A stretch of 64,000 nucleotides of DNA from positions 2,666,001 to 2,730,000 of the forward strand of contig NW_008805064.1 in NCBI RefSeq assembly GCF_000004825.1. The letters run 5' to 3'. How positions within the stretch are numbered: the first letter of the stretch is position 1; each line of letters begins with the position of its first letter. Source of the DNA: Heterostelium album PN500. Lineage: Eukaryota; Evosea; Eumycetozoa; Acytosteliales; Acytosteliaceae. The notes beneath the pieces were generated by a model. It was given only the letters and a program-made list of their open reading frames with translations. It did not search any database and was not told the DNA's origin. Positions 10,596 to 20,688 of this stretch are shown piece by piece. A program made the position numbers and the translations under genes.

Positions 10596-12221
10596 ATGAT
10601 GATTCCTAAATTAATACAAAATATAATTATATCTATTTTATTAAATGGAATAGAAGAAGAAAGACCAACCTTATGTACAACTTTAAAGGAATATGTTGAA
10701 ACAGTTAAATATTATGACTTGGGCTTAAGAGATTTAACCTTTTTCAAAAAAGTTAATTTTGGAAGATACATCGTTGAATATTCTTTGGTTTGTAAAGACT
10801 GGTTCAATTTCATTTCCCAATCACAATGTAGTCGATTGTATTGCACTATGATCGATAGTTACGATGATTACAAATACAATTACGATAAAGATGATTTGTT
10901 AGAGATTTCAGATCCATACTCTTTATATAGATTCGAAAGTGTAACGACACTCTATTTGGATTGTGGTAATGCATCGAAAGAGTGTGAAGAGAATGAAAGA
11001 AATACAATCATTGAATGGATCAGTAGATTCACTTCATTGGAGAGATTGGTCATTTCAACCGACAATTCCATCATGATACAAAAGATGTTGGATCGATTCA
11101 CAACTATAAAGATGGAGGTCTATATAAAGGAAGTTTCCGATATGGATCATACCGAGGAGGGAGTTGATCTTTCAAAAGTCGATAGTCATGTTTTGGAATT
11201 TGTTCATTTACATGCGTGGAACCCGTATTTCGAAACAGAGTATAGTGATATCAATTACTTTGCCAAGTATTATGGTCAATGGAGAGTAAATTCCATCAAC
11301 TTCAATTATGATGGCTTACATTATGGTGTGCACGATGGACTGCCACATCTAACCTATCAGAGTTTGTTCAATATAAAATCCGTCAACAAATATGTTATAA
11401 GGAATGATCATGTAGATTCAAGTGAACTTGTATCGATTCTACATCCATCCAACAGTCATATCACATCATTTAAATGTAGTGTGCCATTTGCAATCTATTG
11501 TGTAGATGATCAGGCCGAACCAGTTGAAGATCATTTACAAACATGCTCCTGTATATCTTATAGAAATATAAGACAGATTATTAGAGGCAATAGATTGGAT
11601 CATTGGATTGAATTTTGTTTGGCATTGTCAAACAATACTTCGCTGAAGCATTTGCATCTCGAGAATAAATGTAATGGTTGCAAAGATCCCGATGGACACA
11701 ACATGAATCAAAAGACCAAGGAATCATTTACAACGGCATTAATCTCTGCATTGACTACCAATAGTACTCTAACTAGTTTGTCTGTTCCTTGTCAAGTTTT
11801 ATCGGAATCATTCTTTCAATCGATGGGTACAATCAGCCAGTCAATCACCTATCTACAAGTCACTCAATGTGATTTCAATCATATCAAATCAATCAAATCA
11901 CTATTTAAACATAACAAGAATATAAGACATCTATCGATATGTGGAGATTTTTATGATTCAGTATTTAGAGAATACTATAAAACTAGTAAAACATTATCAA
12001 CAGAACAAGAAGAAGATTTAAGGAAAAACAAATATGATTCAGTTAATAAAATAATGGGTGCAATGAAAAAAGAAAATCATGGTCTAGATAGATTCGATTT
12101 AAGTTGTGAATTTACCAATGATCTAGTTACTTTTATGACATACTATGACAATGAAGGTACTCAAACAGTATCAATAGAATATGATTTTAATAATAATTTA
12201 CCTTTTTATATATTTAAATAA
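10596..12221 (+). CDS. Dictyostelid F-box-like/LRR-like protein
   Basis: Single exon of 541 residues. Near residue 60 the segment YSLVCKDWFNFIS resembles the end of an F-box or the analogous N-terminal helix common to large dictyostelid families. The remainder is built of irregular leucine-rich stretches (SLERLVIST, NTSLKHLHLENK, STLTSLSVPC, NIRHLSICG), compatible with a degenerate LRR solenoid. No catalytic motif, signal peptide or membrane segment is seen. By analogy it may be a substrate adaptor for SCF-type ubiquitin ligases. This is inference only, since the F-box is not clear. Dictyostelid genomes carry many such species-specific paralogues. Confidence 0.7.
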   Translation: MMIPKLIQNIIISILLNGIEEERPTLCTTLKEYVETVKYYDLGLRDLTFFKKVNFGRYIVEYSLVCKDWFNFISQSQCSRLYCTMIDSYDDYKYNYDKDDLLEISDPYSLYRFESVTTLYLDCGNASKECEENERNTIIEWISRFTSLERLVISTDNSIMIQKMLDRFTTIKMEVYIKEVSDMDHTEEGVDLSKVDSHVLEFVHLHAWNPYFETEYSDINYFAKYYGQWRVNSINFNYDGLHYGVHDGLPHLTYQSLFNIKSVNKYVIRNDHVDSSELVSILHPSNSHITSFKCSVPFAIYCVDDQAEPVEDHLQTCSCISYRNIRQIIRGNRLDHWIEFCLALSNNTSLKHLHLENKCNGCKDPDGHNMNQKTKESFTTALISALTTNSTLTSLSVPCQVLSESFFQSMGTISQSITYLQVTQCDFNHIKSIKSLFKHNKNIRHLSICGDFYDSVFREYYKTSKTLSTEQEEDLRKNKYDSVNKIMGAMKKENHGLDRFDLSCEFTNDLVTFMTYYDNEGTQTVSIEYDFNNNLPFYIFK

Positions 12222-12861
12222 AAAAAAGTTCACAAAAAAAAAACATATTTAACAAAGTGGTTTATCACACACTATAAGAAATAAATGATTAAACAAACAA
12301 ACACACACACACAACACACAGAGATGAGAATTATATCTTAAATATTTATTGACCAATAAATAAAGTATGTATGTTTCTGTGTTAAAGTTATAAATTGTTT
12401 GTGTCATTCAACACAATGTGTTTGATCAGTATCAATAATGATATTCAACAAATATATAATAGCATTGTATTGTTTAGCAAAATCTTCAACGAATTCAATC
12501 AGTATTCTTTATAAAAACATTGCAGTAGTATAACTATATATCGATGACTACCGAAGCACAGTATAATCTAATTATGTAACTAGATGAACATGAATACCCA
12601 CTGCAAATCATTGGATCATTTCTATCTGATAGTTTTAAGATGACTATACTTATGTACATTGGGGGAAATATATTTATAACCTCTTTTATACTTTCCTAAT
12701 ATAATTAATCTGGTTGTATTTTTATTAGCTATTAAAATATCATTTTCTTTAAATTAAATGTTGTTGGATCAACACTATAAATTGAATTGAAGTTTAATCA
12801 AAGAGAGAGATCATTCTAAACAAATTAACTATTTACTTAATTAACAAAACTACTATTTATA
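12222..12861. other. Intergenic with a short broken reading frame
   Basis: Mostly AT-rich. From 12544 to 12699 the + strand reads as a 51-codon protein-like stretch (MTTEAQYNLIM, then a TAA, then LDEHEYPLQIIGSFLSDSF) broken by one stop. It could be a decayed exon and I do not recognise it. A CA-repeat lies near 12299-12320. Confidence 0.3.
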
Positions 12862-13757
12862 ATGAAATACATAATATTAATAACTTTATTTATAATATAT
12901 AATATCTATTTTGTCAATGGACAGTGTGACTTTTCAAAGATTGTTCAAAAATACTATGCTTCGCCAAGTGCACCTTCTGGCTTTATAGTTGGTATGAGAG
13001 TAGTCATTACAAAGAACAATGGAGATATTTACTATCTATCTGGTAAATCTTTATCTGCACAATCATTCAGCACCGGTTTGGCAAATGTAGATGCTTTCAT
13101 TGGTGTTTCTACTCGTGATAATGCTTGTTTAAATGGTAAATATTAAAATAAATTCTATTAAACTTAATATATAGATATTAGTTATTAAAATAAATAATAT
13201 TTTTATTAGGTGTATCACAACCATTCGAAGCAACCGCTGCCAAGATTACATTTTTCGATGCCAGATCATTTACTATCTCTCCAACTGGTTTCGTTACATT
13301 CTATGCTAGTCAAACTGGCAATGGATTGGAGCCAGCATTGTTTAATATAACAACATGCACTTCAAATATCTTGCACGGTCTCGATGATAAGGGTAATAGC
13401 TACACGTTCTATTTGCAATTGGGTGAATATCCAAATAGAATAGGTGGAAAATGTTTAACTCTTTCCGTCAGCCAAAAGATTATGAGCAATTGGATGGAGG
13501 GTCCAACCAATGTCTACCAAACCAATGTAAACTTTACCAACACAGGAACTAGTCCAGTTCAATCTCAAGATCTTGTTGTTAGCTTTGATGAATCCAAAGT
13601 CAGAAACTATTGGGGATTAGATAAGATATCAACAAATAACTTCAAGTTACCTGCTTACCAGACAGCCATTCAACCAAATCAACAATATTCTTGGGGATAT
13701 GTATCAACTACTGCAAATATAGATATAAAAATAAATGGCCTATCATTAAATGCTTAG
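12862..13757 (+). CDS. Secreted protein with CBM49-type cellulose-binding domain
   Basis: Exons 12862-13135 and 13210-13757 give 273 residues. A clear signal peptide (MKYIILITLFIIYNIYFVNG, cut before QCDF) leads a middle region with four or more cysteines. The C-terminal ~95 residues match the CBM49 pattern: LSVSQKIMSNW, NVNFTNTG, VSFDESKVRNYWGLDK, FKLPAYQTAIQPNQQYSWGYV. CBM49 modules bind crystalline cellulose and are widespread in dictyostelid wall and matrix proteins. A role in the sheath or in stalk/spore walls is therefore likely but inferred. No glycoside hydrolase domain is present. The phase-1 intron lies between the Cys region and the rest. Confidence 0.85.
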
Positions 13758-13782
13758 ATTCAAATCATTAAAAAAAAAATTT

Positions 13783-13876
13783 TGAAATGATGAGTTAGGT
13801 TAACTTTAATGAGATTGGTTTTACTTGCAAGTTTGGAGCAGTGACCATCCGGGTTGAAGTTGATGCCTAAGTATCC
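13783..13876 (-). mobile_element. Small LINE reverse-transcriptase fragment
   Basis: The minus strand reads GYLGINFNPDGHCSKLAS, then KTNLIKVNL. It aligns with the thumb-region RYLGLFFNSEG segment of the LINE at 3195-5428. Only about 30 codons survive. A T-run (13877-13888) and a tRNA-like remnant abut it on the upstream side of its own reading direction. Confidence 0.6.
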
Positions 13877-13888
13877 TTTTTTTTTTTT

Positions 13889-13985
13889 GATGATACTAGA
13901 GTAGTAGGTGGCGCGCTCCTTTCAAGTCGGGAAAATTTGGAAAACCCCGGTATCGATCCCACGGCCCAAGTCCTCTAAGGCTTAT
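13889..13985 (+). pseudogene. tRNA-like remnant (degenerate)
   Basis: It reads GTAGGTGGCGCGC (D-arm-like), CTTTCAA (anticodon-loop-like), then GGTATCGATCCC (B-box-like), in tRNA order and spacing on the + strand. The anticodon and T stems do not pair well, so it is at best a dead or rearranged tRNA copy. The identity cannot be fixed. Confidence 0.3.
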
Positions 13986-14093
13986 TAAGATTTTATAAAG
14001 GAAACAAACAATGTTGTTGTTATGCAGATTAATGGATCTAAAACATTAAAAAAGAGGGATTGCCAAGTTCGTGTGGATATTTTTTTGAATTTT

Positions 14094-14124
14094 CATCGCT
14101 CTACCAATTGAGCTAATTAGCTAC
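14094..14124 (-). pseudogene. 5' half of a tRNA gene (broken)
   Basis: The minus strand has GCTAATTAGCTCAATTGGTAGAGCG, a good acceptor-plus-D-arm with intact A box. It is followed by unrelated AT sequence instead of an anticodon arm. On the opposite strand, 14140-14156 forms an isolated T-arm (GTGGG-TTTCGAT-CTCAC). Confidence 0.5.
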
Positions 14125-14421
14125 TCATTTATAACTAATGTGGGTTTCGATCTCACTGCTTATGAATTTAATATTACTACGAAGTAACGAACTTTAATGG
14201 CCCTCCGATTTCACCATTATCCCAGTATCCTATTTATATCAGTATATGTTTAAACAAAATAGAGTTATGGGTTTATCGATGGGATTTGAGATTAGGATAC
14301 TGGGAATCATTTTGCTAAAAAAATATAGAAATCATGATTTTAAATTTAATAAATTTTACAGATTTTTTTTGTTTCAAAATTTTATTAATTATAATTTAAA
14401 TTATATTGATTTCTTATTATA

Positions 14422-14766
14422 TTATTTCTTTAGACTTTGTGATAACCAATCTAAACCTTCGAAAATACCAGCACCAGTAGTAGCTGTAGTTGGTTGAATA
14501 TACTATTTTCTATCTTTAATATCATGAGTCTGAGTTGTTCTATCATTTGTGAAAAGTTTATTGCATTTGGTTGATCTTGTTTATTCAAAAATAGAAGCAA
14601 ATTTGTTCCTGAAAAAGATTCTTCTGTGGTCAATTTGGCAATCTCCTCTTGAACTTCACTGACTCTTTCGTAATTTGTAGCATCAATAACGAAAATTATG
14701 GAAGCAGTATTTTGGTAGTAGTGTCTCGTACGTGACAAAATTTGTATTGTCCACCAACATCCCAAA
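14422..14766 (-). pseudogene. Arf-family small GTPase pseudogene (3' exon only)
   Basis: In pieces across frames the minus strand encodes Arf signature segments. VWDVGGQYK (switch II) comes first, then RHYYQNT, IIFVIDATNYERV, LNKQDQPNA (the guanine-binding NKxD) and the conserved C-terminus QPTTATTGAGIFEGLDW to SLKK followed by TAA at 14422. At least two frameshifts separate these: one base appears lost after VWDVGGQYK and another shift lies before QPTTA. An intron acceptor (TTTATAG) precedes the segment, but no upstream exon with the P-loop is found. It is therefore a partial genomic duplicate, not a working gene. The preserved splice site argues against a processed copy. Confidence 0.85.
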
Positions 14767-14875
14767 CTATAAAGATGATTAAAAAAAAAAAGTAGTATTG
14801 ATATCAACCTGCTAGTTCGTGTTTTATATTATATATACATTCTCACACAGGCCGTGAGAAATAGCCAATAAAATA

Positions 14876-16246
14876 TTATTATTATTATTATTATTGTTTA
14901 TAGTTATTATTAATTAATAAGTTTAGTAGTATTAGGATAGAATAGATCTAACAATAGTTGAGTGTTGATGAACAACAGTATAAAGTGGTGGCACGTAGTT
15001 GGAAGGATTTAGATTCCAATCAGATTTAAATTTACGTGTTATTGCAGAGCAATCGACAGTGATTCCTTGGGAGAATTAGCGATTGTGAAGTTAAGCTTGT
15101 GGTAATTGGCTTCGATTAATTTGGTGTAATGGGTGACTGCTCTTTTGACGGTATTTTCCAGCTTGTAATGGGTACCATCACCAAACATTTCACAGGACAG
15201 CGCCTGCCATAACGAATGTACGATAGCAGCAATAAGGTGGGTGAAGTGGACAGTAGTACGAATAGGACCGTCGAACTTGATGCACGAGTGCTTCCAATTG
15301 TGAAGTCTATAGTTACAGTACTTGTGGTATATACGTTTGACAAAGGAAAGGAACTGCTGTGAAAATACATTCCTGCATTTGAAGAAGAAATGCTCATGTA
15401 GGTTGCAGAGTTCAGTGAAGGTGTCACCACAGAACTCACAGACATGACCAGTGCTCTTGTGGTTGATGGGGAAGGTGTGAGAGTACAGCCGGAATATGCT
15501 GTTACGTAGCATAGGCGCTTTGACCTTGGATATATGCAGGAACTGAGATTGGGGAACCAAAGAGTGACCAATCTGGATGGTTAGTTGACCTTCAGTACGG
15601 CGGACACGGGGGTACTTGTGATTGAATAGGACAGAATAGATTTCCTTCCCCTCTAAAATATCATTTTCATTTACATTCCTAATATATCAAGGTTGAAAGT
15701 GAGTTTACCAATGATAGATCAAAATAAATAAAATTTAATTAAATTTTTCATTTTTTTTGCTTTTTTTGGTATGTTAAACATAATAATATAAACAATGATA
15801 TTTTGTAGGGCAGAGTAAGGAGACTACCATCATCAGCAAGGATGGGATTGCCCGGCATGACTCTGGAGAAGTGATTGTTTCTAAAATCCATCCAAGACGA
15901 ATGGAACAATTTGAAGGATGGTGAAGAAGTTGGATTAGTAAATTTTTTGGCACAATCAAGCATGGATGACCAAGTTTTGAAGTAACCAAATGAGTTGCTT
16001 CTACTTAACAACAGGAATCTATTAAAGACCCATATCTTATAGGCAGCAGAACGAAGAGATAGATCCCACAAATTCAGACCACCATCATTCCAGTGAAAGC
16101 AAGACCTGTCCAAAGACATCAAAGCGGTGAACTTTGCTTTAGCATCAGGTCCACTGGTGAAGAACCAAGCAATAAGTCTGTTGACAAGCTTGATTTGGTC
16201 AGGTTTGGCAGACTGAGTATTTTAATCCTGACTTTGGCACCGCATC
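14876..16246 (-). mobile_element. Second 5'-truncated LINE, next to tRNA-Phe
   Basis: Minus-strand remnants in order: KVRIKILSLPNL near 16245, LVNRLIAWFFTSG, then HWNDGGLNLWDLSLRSAAYKIW (the same block as in the first LINE). After an AT-rich interruption at about 15655-15745 comes KEIYSVLFNHKYPRV and the C-terminal finger (CEFC, then HEHFFFKC), ending LSIALQ with a stop just above 15036. The reverse-transcriptase core is missing, and at least two frame changes or interruptions are present. The 3' UTR runs to a TAA-type simple repeat at about 14876-14895. The truncated 5' edge lies about 30 bp downstream of tRNA-Phe in the same orientation. It is related to but clearly diverged from the copy at 3195-5428. 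Confidence 0.8.
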
Positions 16247-16268
16247 CGGTAAGCATGTTTCATGCTTT

Positions 16269-16273
16269 AAAAA
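16269..16273 (-). terminator. Pol III terminator of tRNA-Phe
   Basis: A five-T run on the minus strand directly follows the tRNA. A 7-bp hairpin AAGCATG-TTT-CATGCTT (16251-16267) comes next. Confidence 0.7.
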
Positions 16274-16347
16274 TGCCATCTGTCGGGATCGAACCAACGA
16301 CCTTAAGATCTTCAGTCTTACGCTACTACCAGCTGAGCTAAGACGGC
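16274..16347 (-). tRNA. tRNA-Phe (GAA)
   Basis: 74 nt on the minus strand. The acceptor GCCGTCT/AGATGGC pairs, and the D-arm is GCTC-AGCTGGTAG-TAGC. Anticodon stem TAAGA/TCTTA encloses loop CTGAAGA (GAA). The T-arm is GTTGG-TTCGATC-CCGAC and the discriminator is A. One oddity is a C-U mismatch at the inner D-stem pair. Everything else is canonical, so I treat it as functional. Confidence 0.93.
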
Positions 16348-16848
16348 CTGTGTTGATGATATTATTTTTTAAAATGTGACTTTATTTAATTATTATTAAA
16401 TTTATTAGGGCTTCTGTTACAATAAATAATAATATCTCCTTTTACTTTACTCAGCAGGTAATTTGTAACAGCTTCTGAACAATTTGCAGTCTTAACTCAG
16501 CTGTAGCAGAGTAAATATTAGGAATCTAGTTTTTCATATTTTGAAAAAGGTACCCAAGCAAGTTTAAGTTAGTGTGTGTTTGTGGAATGAATGCCGACTA
16601 TCTTTGTTCATCGATGCACCAAAAAAGGAGATTAATTCCTTATAATATAGGTTCATTTTATATGATACAATTAAAAATTAAGAACACAAATATTATTAAT
16701 ACGGTTTAATAGATTACATTTCCATTCCAATTCGCAATAATGGTAAGAATATAACATGTGTTCTATTATTAAAAAATAGTAAACTCCTCACTATTAAAGA
16801 TCAATCATTTTGTGTGTATTTGATTTTTAACATATTTTTTTTCTAAAT
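16348..16848. other. Intergenic between tRNA-Phe and the coronin 3' end
   Basis: AT-rich; no gene or repeat recognised. Confidence 0.5.
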
Positions 16849-18192
16849 TTATTTGGATTCTAATTCCTTGATTTTGGCATCCTTCTTTACAATTTCAGAC
16901 TCCAAGTAAGCAACACGGGTCTTGAGTTTCTCATACTCGTCACGGAGCTCCTTCTCGGTCTTTGGACCAGTTGGTGCTTGAGCGACTGGCTTGAAGTCTT
17001 GGACAACCTTCTTTTGGGTGAAACCTGGGGCCAAAGAGCAGGTCTTTGGTTCAGCGTTGGCACCACCAGCCCAGGCGGCAGCATCGAGGACTGGCTCACC
17101 AGCGTAGGTATCTGGGTAGAGATCGTCTTGGAAGATGTCAGACTTTCTTGGTACACGGAAACTGATTGGTTCAACGGTGGTTGGGGTAACCTTGAGGGCA
17201 CGAGCAATCTCACACTCAGAGACGTTGACGGCACGCTTTGGAATGAAGCAAATACCACGTTGTGGGGTGGCACTCTTGAACTCTGAGAGGTAGTAGTGGT
17301 ATGGAGCTTCATTGACCATCTCGTAGTAACGGATGTTACCGTCACCCTTACCGGCCATGTAGAGGATAGAGTTATCTGGGTCAAAGAATGGCATCAACAA
17401 ACCAGAGGCACTGTCAATGGTGACGGTGGTCAATGGCTCGGCAAAAGTACGTGGATCAAAGATCTTGAACTCACGCTCAGAAGTCTTGGAGAAACCGCAA
17501 GTCAAGACGGTGTCTCTCAAGAAGATACCACGGGTACCCTTAATACCTTGATGGGAGAGGGCTTCGTGGGAGATAGTGTTGGAACGTGGATCGAAAAGAC
17601 GAACCTTCTTGTCCTTACAGGTTGAAACCAATTGGGAACCGTTGGCATTCCACTCGACAGAGAGAATGATATCGGTGTGACTGGCATCGAGAGAGTTCAA
17701 GACGCTACCGGCTTCAATATCCCAGGTCTTGACGGCAAAGTCACCGGATGAGGTGGCCAAGACGTTGTTGGCGACTGGATTGAATTGAGCGGTACCAACT
17801 TTACGCTTGTGACCAGAGAGTGTTTGGAGTGGCTCATGGACTGCAGCAAGAGTGTCTGGAATACCCCAGACCATAACATTGCAATCCTCAGAGACAGAGG
17901 CAATCAAGTTCTCATTGAATGGGTGGAAAGCAAGATCCAACACTGCATTCTTGTGACCAGAGAACAATGGGATGTTGGCTTGATCCAATTTACCAAGTTG
18001 GTCGTGACCGAGGACGGCGAATGAACCACCACCGCCAGACTCCCAAATGACAGCGAGATACTTTGAGTTGGCTGCAATATAGTTAGAGTCCCAAGCAGAC
18101 TTGGTGACTTTGAGGTTTTGGTAAGTTTCCTCCTTCTTGGCTGCTTGACCGAATACGTGTCTGTATTTGGATGATCTTACAACTTTTGACAT
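16849..18192 (-). CDS. corA: Coronin
   Basis: Single exon, 447 residues, matching the length of conventional short coronins. It opens with the coronin signature VVRSSKYRHVFG. WD40 repeats forming a seven-blade propeller follow (e.g. SVSEDCNVMVWGIP, TSSGDFAVKTWDIE, TCKDKKVRLFDPR). Next comes the DUF1900 region (PRKSDIFQDDLYPDT), a short unique linker and a C-terminal coiled coil from ELRDEYEKLKTRVAYLE to the end. Coronin binds F-actin and, through the coiled coil, oligomerises and regulates Arp2/3 at the leading edge and phagocytic cup. Codon use is richer in GC third positions than its neighbours, as in highly expressed dictyostelid genes. Confidence 0.98.
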   Translation of the reverse strand: MSKVVRSSKYRHVFGQAAKKEETYQNLKVTKSAWDSNYIAANSKYLAVIWESGGGGSFAVLGHDQLGKLDQANIPLFSGHKNAVLDLAFHPFNENLIASVSEDCNVMVWGIPDTLAAVHEPLQTLSGHKRKVGTAQFNPVANNVLATSSGDFAVKTWDIEAGSVLNSLDASHTDIILSVEWNANGSQLVSTCKDKKVRLFDPRSNTISHEALSHQGIKGTRGIFLRDTVLTCGFSKTSEREFKIFDPRTFAEPLTTVTIDSASGLLMPFFDPDNSILYMAGKGDGNIRYYEMVNEAPYHYYLSEFKSATPQRGICFIPKRAVNVSECEIARALKVTPTTVEPISFRVPRKSDIFQDDLYPDTYAGEPVLDAAAWAGGANAEPKTCSLAPGFTQKKVVQDFKPVAQAPTGPKTEKELRDEYEKLKTRVAYLESEIVKKDAKIKELESK

Positions 18193-19491
18193 TATTATAA
18201 TCTAAGTATTAAAACAAAAAAAAAGATTTTATAAAACTAATTTTATTTAAAAAAAAAAATGTTAATATGAATTGTAAAATAAATAAATAAAAAGTGTTCA
18301 AGTTATTATGATGATTTATGAAATTTAAATACACAATGAATAAATTTGTTCAAATAAAAAAATCAAATTTGCTTTTTTGATGGTGGCTAATTTGGGGTTG
18401 ATGATGGGTTATTTTAACGAGAAAATTTATTTTTAAAAATAATAAAAACAAATATGATCATTAAATTATTTTTATTAATAAAGTAATATAAATAAGATAT
18501 TTTTATAATATTTTTTTAATGGTAAAATGATAAAACTGGAATATTCTTATTTGATAATTGAATTGATGGATGGATATGATGAAGTTCAAATTGATTTTGT
18601 TGTTGTAATGAATAATTGATTAAAGAGATTACCTACAAAGTAAATGAAATTTAAAGAAATAAAATTACAGGAAATTTAAATGTTGTTATAATAGTACAAG
18701 GTAGAGAGGAAGAAGTGAAGGAATAATTATCTATTTAATGAAAATGAAAAGTGGTGGTCAGCTGATTGTTGGTCTGTTTGAATTTTTTTAAAAAAAAATA
18801 CAAAAAAAAATAAAAATTTGGTCAACCCATTTTTCTTCAAAGACTATTTTCAGCATAAAATTTGAAAATCGTGTGATTAAAAAAAGCCACAACAAATAAT
18901 CACTACCAATTTAAAATAAATGGGATTTTGGTTTTGAGTGAGTATGAAGTTCATTGAAATTTATCAACCAAAAAAATAAAATAAAATAATATATAAATAA
19001 TTAGAATCTGAGATTAAATAAAAAAAAAAACCAATTTAAAAAACCGATCACATAATAATGACATACAGACCAGTAAATCAAAAAAATAATTAATTATTAA
19101 TAAAATTAAAAAAATAATATTAATTTAATACAAAGTTGATCTTATTATTTTTTTTATTTTTTTATTTTTCACTATAATGCATTATTTTTATAGTTATATT
19201 ATAATTATTGTAAATCGGATGTTTGTTTTTTTACTATACTATTTGTTTGTTTGTTTTCCAAGATTGTTTTGATTGATTGTTTTTTTTTTTTTTTGATTTG
19301 TTGAGAATGATTGTTGAATTGGTGACAAACTATTATGGTTGATGAAGCTGCTTCTTTCAATATAGCAGTTTTGGTTTTACTCTGTTTATTGATTGACAAC
19401 AATATGATCTCTTCATATCATCAAAATTTTGTTTCAACCATTGAATCTTGAAATACAATCTATTATTATTATTTAATGAGTGCTATAGTGT
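18193..19491. other. Intergenic upstream of coronin
   Basis: 1.3 kb of AT-rich DNA with A/T runs. Possible frames here are short and low-complexity. I see no gene. Confidence 0.55.
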
Positions 19492-19782
19492 TTAATGCTT
19501 CTTTTCCAAAACATCGTGAGTAACATCGATATCGTAACCTGGCCAGTATCCAGCGAAATTGTTCTTTCCGACGACTTCACCAGCAAAGAAGAGACCAGTC
19601 ATACCAGCAACAGTACCAGCAACACGCTTGGCATCACCAACGGTGATTTCGGCTGGTGCCTTGAGCTTTGAGATGAACAATTGAGTGTCGGCCTTGATGA
19701 CAGCTGATGTGTAACGTGACTTTAAGTAGTTCCAACAATTTGCACCAAACTCGTAGAATTGTGGTTGTGATACGTTCTTCAT
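19492..19782 (-). CDS. Mitochondrial ATP synthase subunit g-like protein
   Basis: 96 residues, single exon. The pattern APAEITVGDAKRVAGTVAGM, then a membrane helix FFAGEVVGKNNFAGY, matches subunit g (ATP5MG/Atp20), where a Pro-rich lead-in precedes a GxxxG-like helix ending in a VGE-(I/V)-(I/V)-GK motif. Subunit g sits in the peripheral membrane part of F1Fo and helps dimerise the complex in the inner membrane. No long presequence is present, as is usual for this subunit. The C-terminal tail YDIDVTHDVLEKKH seems lineage-specific. Moderate certainty because the protein is short. Confidence 0.75.
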   Translation of the reverse strand: MKNVSQPQFYEFGANCWNYLKSRYTSAVIKADTQLFISKLKAPAEITVGDAKRVAGTVAGMTGLFFAGEVVGKNNFAGYWPGYDIDVTHDVLEKKH

Positions 19783-20688
19783 CTTTCTAATCTGTATATA
19801 TTATAAAACGTCAAATAATAAAATAATATTATTAATTTAATCAATGAAATATATTTTTTTTTGTGTGGACTGAAAAAAAAAAAAAAAAAAAAAAAAAAAT
19901 TGCGTAAAAAATTGTTGCACAATCACAATATCAAAAAAAAAAAAAAATAGTCTGATCAAAATTGAACTTCGTTTTTAATCAACTTCTTGGGTGGTTTTAA
20001 ATATTTTTTGAATGTTATTGATACTTTGAGAAATCAAATAAACTCATCTATCTATATATAATTATATTATTTTTATAAATCATTAATTAATTGTTAAAAA
20101 AAAAAAAAAGTTGAATAAATTCTCAAAATATCTTTTTTTTTTTTTCTGATCCGATAAACTTGAAAACTAAAAAGAAAATTAAATATCTGATTGCGAAGAA
20201 GCACGTTGTTTCGGAGACTTCACACAAAGTCAAAAACAAGGTCCAGTTTTAATGACCCTTCTTAATGATAAAAGTTCATAGAAAATTCTGATCAAAAATA
20301 TTTTTGAAAAATGAAAAAAATAATTAAAAAAAAAAATGATTTTTGCATTGTATACAACAACCTCTGGGTACTCTGTGTACTCATTAACGCATCACTAAAC
20401 TGAATTATCATTTTTTTATTTTATTTATTTATTTTTGATCAAATTGATTAGATCAACTTTATTTATATATATATATTTAACCAAAACACACAACACACTT
20501 TCTTCTTTAAACAAAAGTTATTGTAAATCACACCAGACTTGTATTACTTTTTTTTTTTTTGTTTTTTTTTAATTATTTTACAAAGTAATTAGAAAATCAA
20601 TCAAAGTCGAGTCTCAACTTTACTTATCATTTCGATAACTCTATAGAATAGTATAAGTTTTAAAGCTTTATATATATCAAACAAAACA
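19783..20688. other. Intergenic, divergent promoter region
   Basis: AT-rich with an A-tract of about 29 at 19873-19901 and T-runs before the slob-like start. No gene is recognised. Confidence 0.55.

Larger units (their letters stand above)
13758..14421. other. Debris region between the CBM49 gene and the Arf copy
   Basis: Contains the LINE and tRNA fragments listed separately. It also holds a 13-bp inverted repeat (14220-14232 with 14293-14305) around an AT-rich loop. No intact gene is seen. Confidence 0.6.

Noticed and set aside
14265-14273. Exact match to the Dictyostelium ncRNA upstream element (AACCCATAA, minus strand)
   Set aside because: No stem-forming short RNA or class I motif is seen at the expected distance below it; the region is TE and tRNA debris, so a chance match is likely.
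15116-15571. Alternative long frame overlapping the second LINE finger region
   Set aside because: Shadow of the LINE frame 15039-15650 on the same strand; Ser/Thr-rich with no family resemblance.
19205-19402. 65-codon minus-strand frame near ATP synthase g
   Set aside because: Lys/Gln/Ser low-complexity from AT-rich DNA; no domain, no flanking gene structure.
20160-20330. Less AT-rich patch upstream of the slob gene with loose C/D-box-like motifs
   Set aside because: No terminal stem, boxes not well placed, and no guide segment can be argued from sequence alone.
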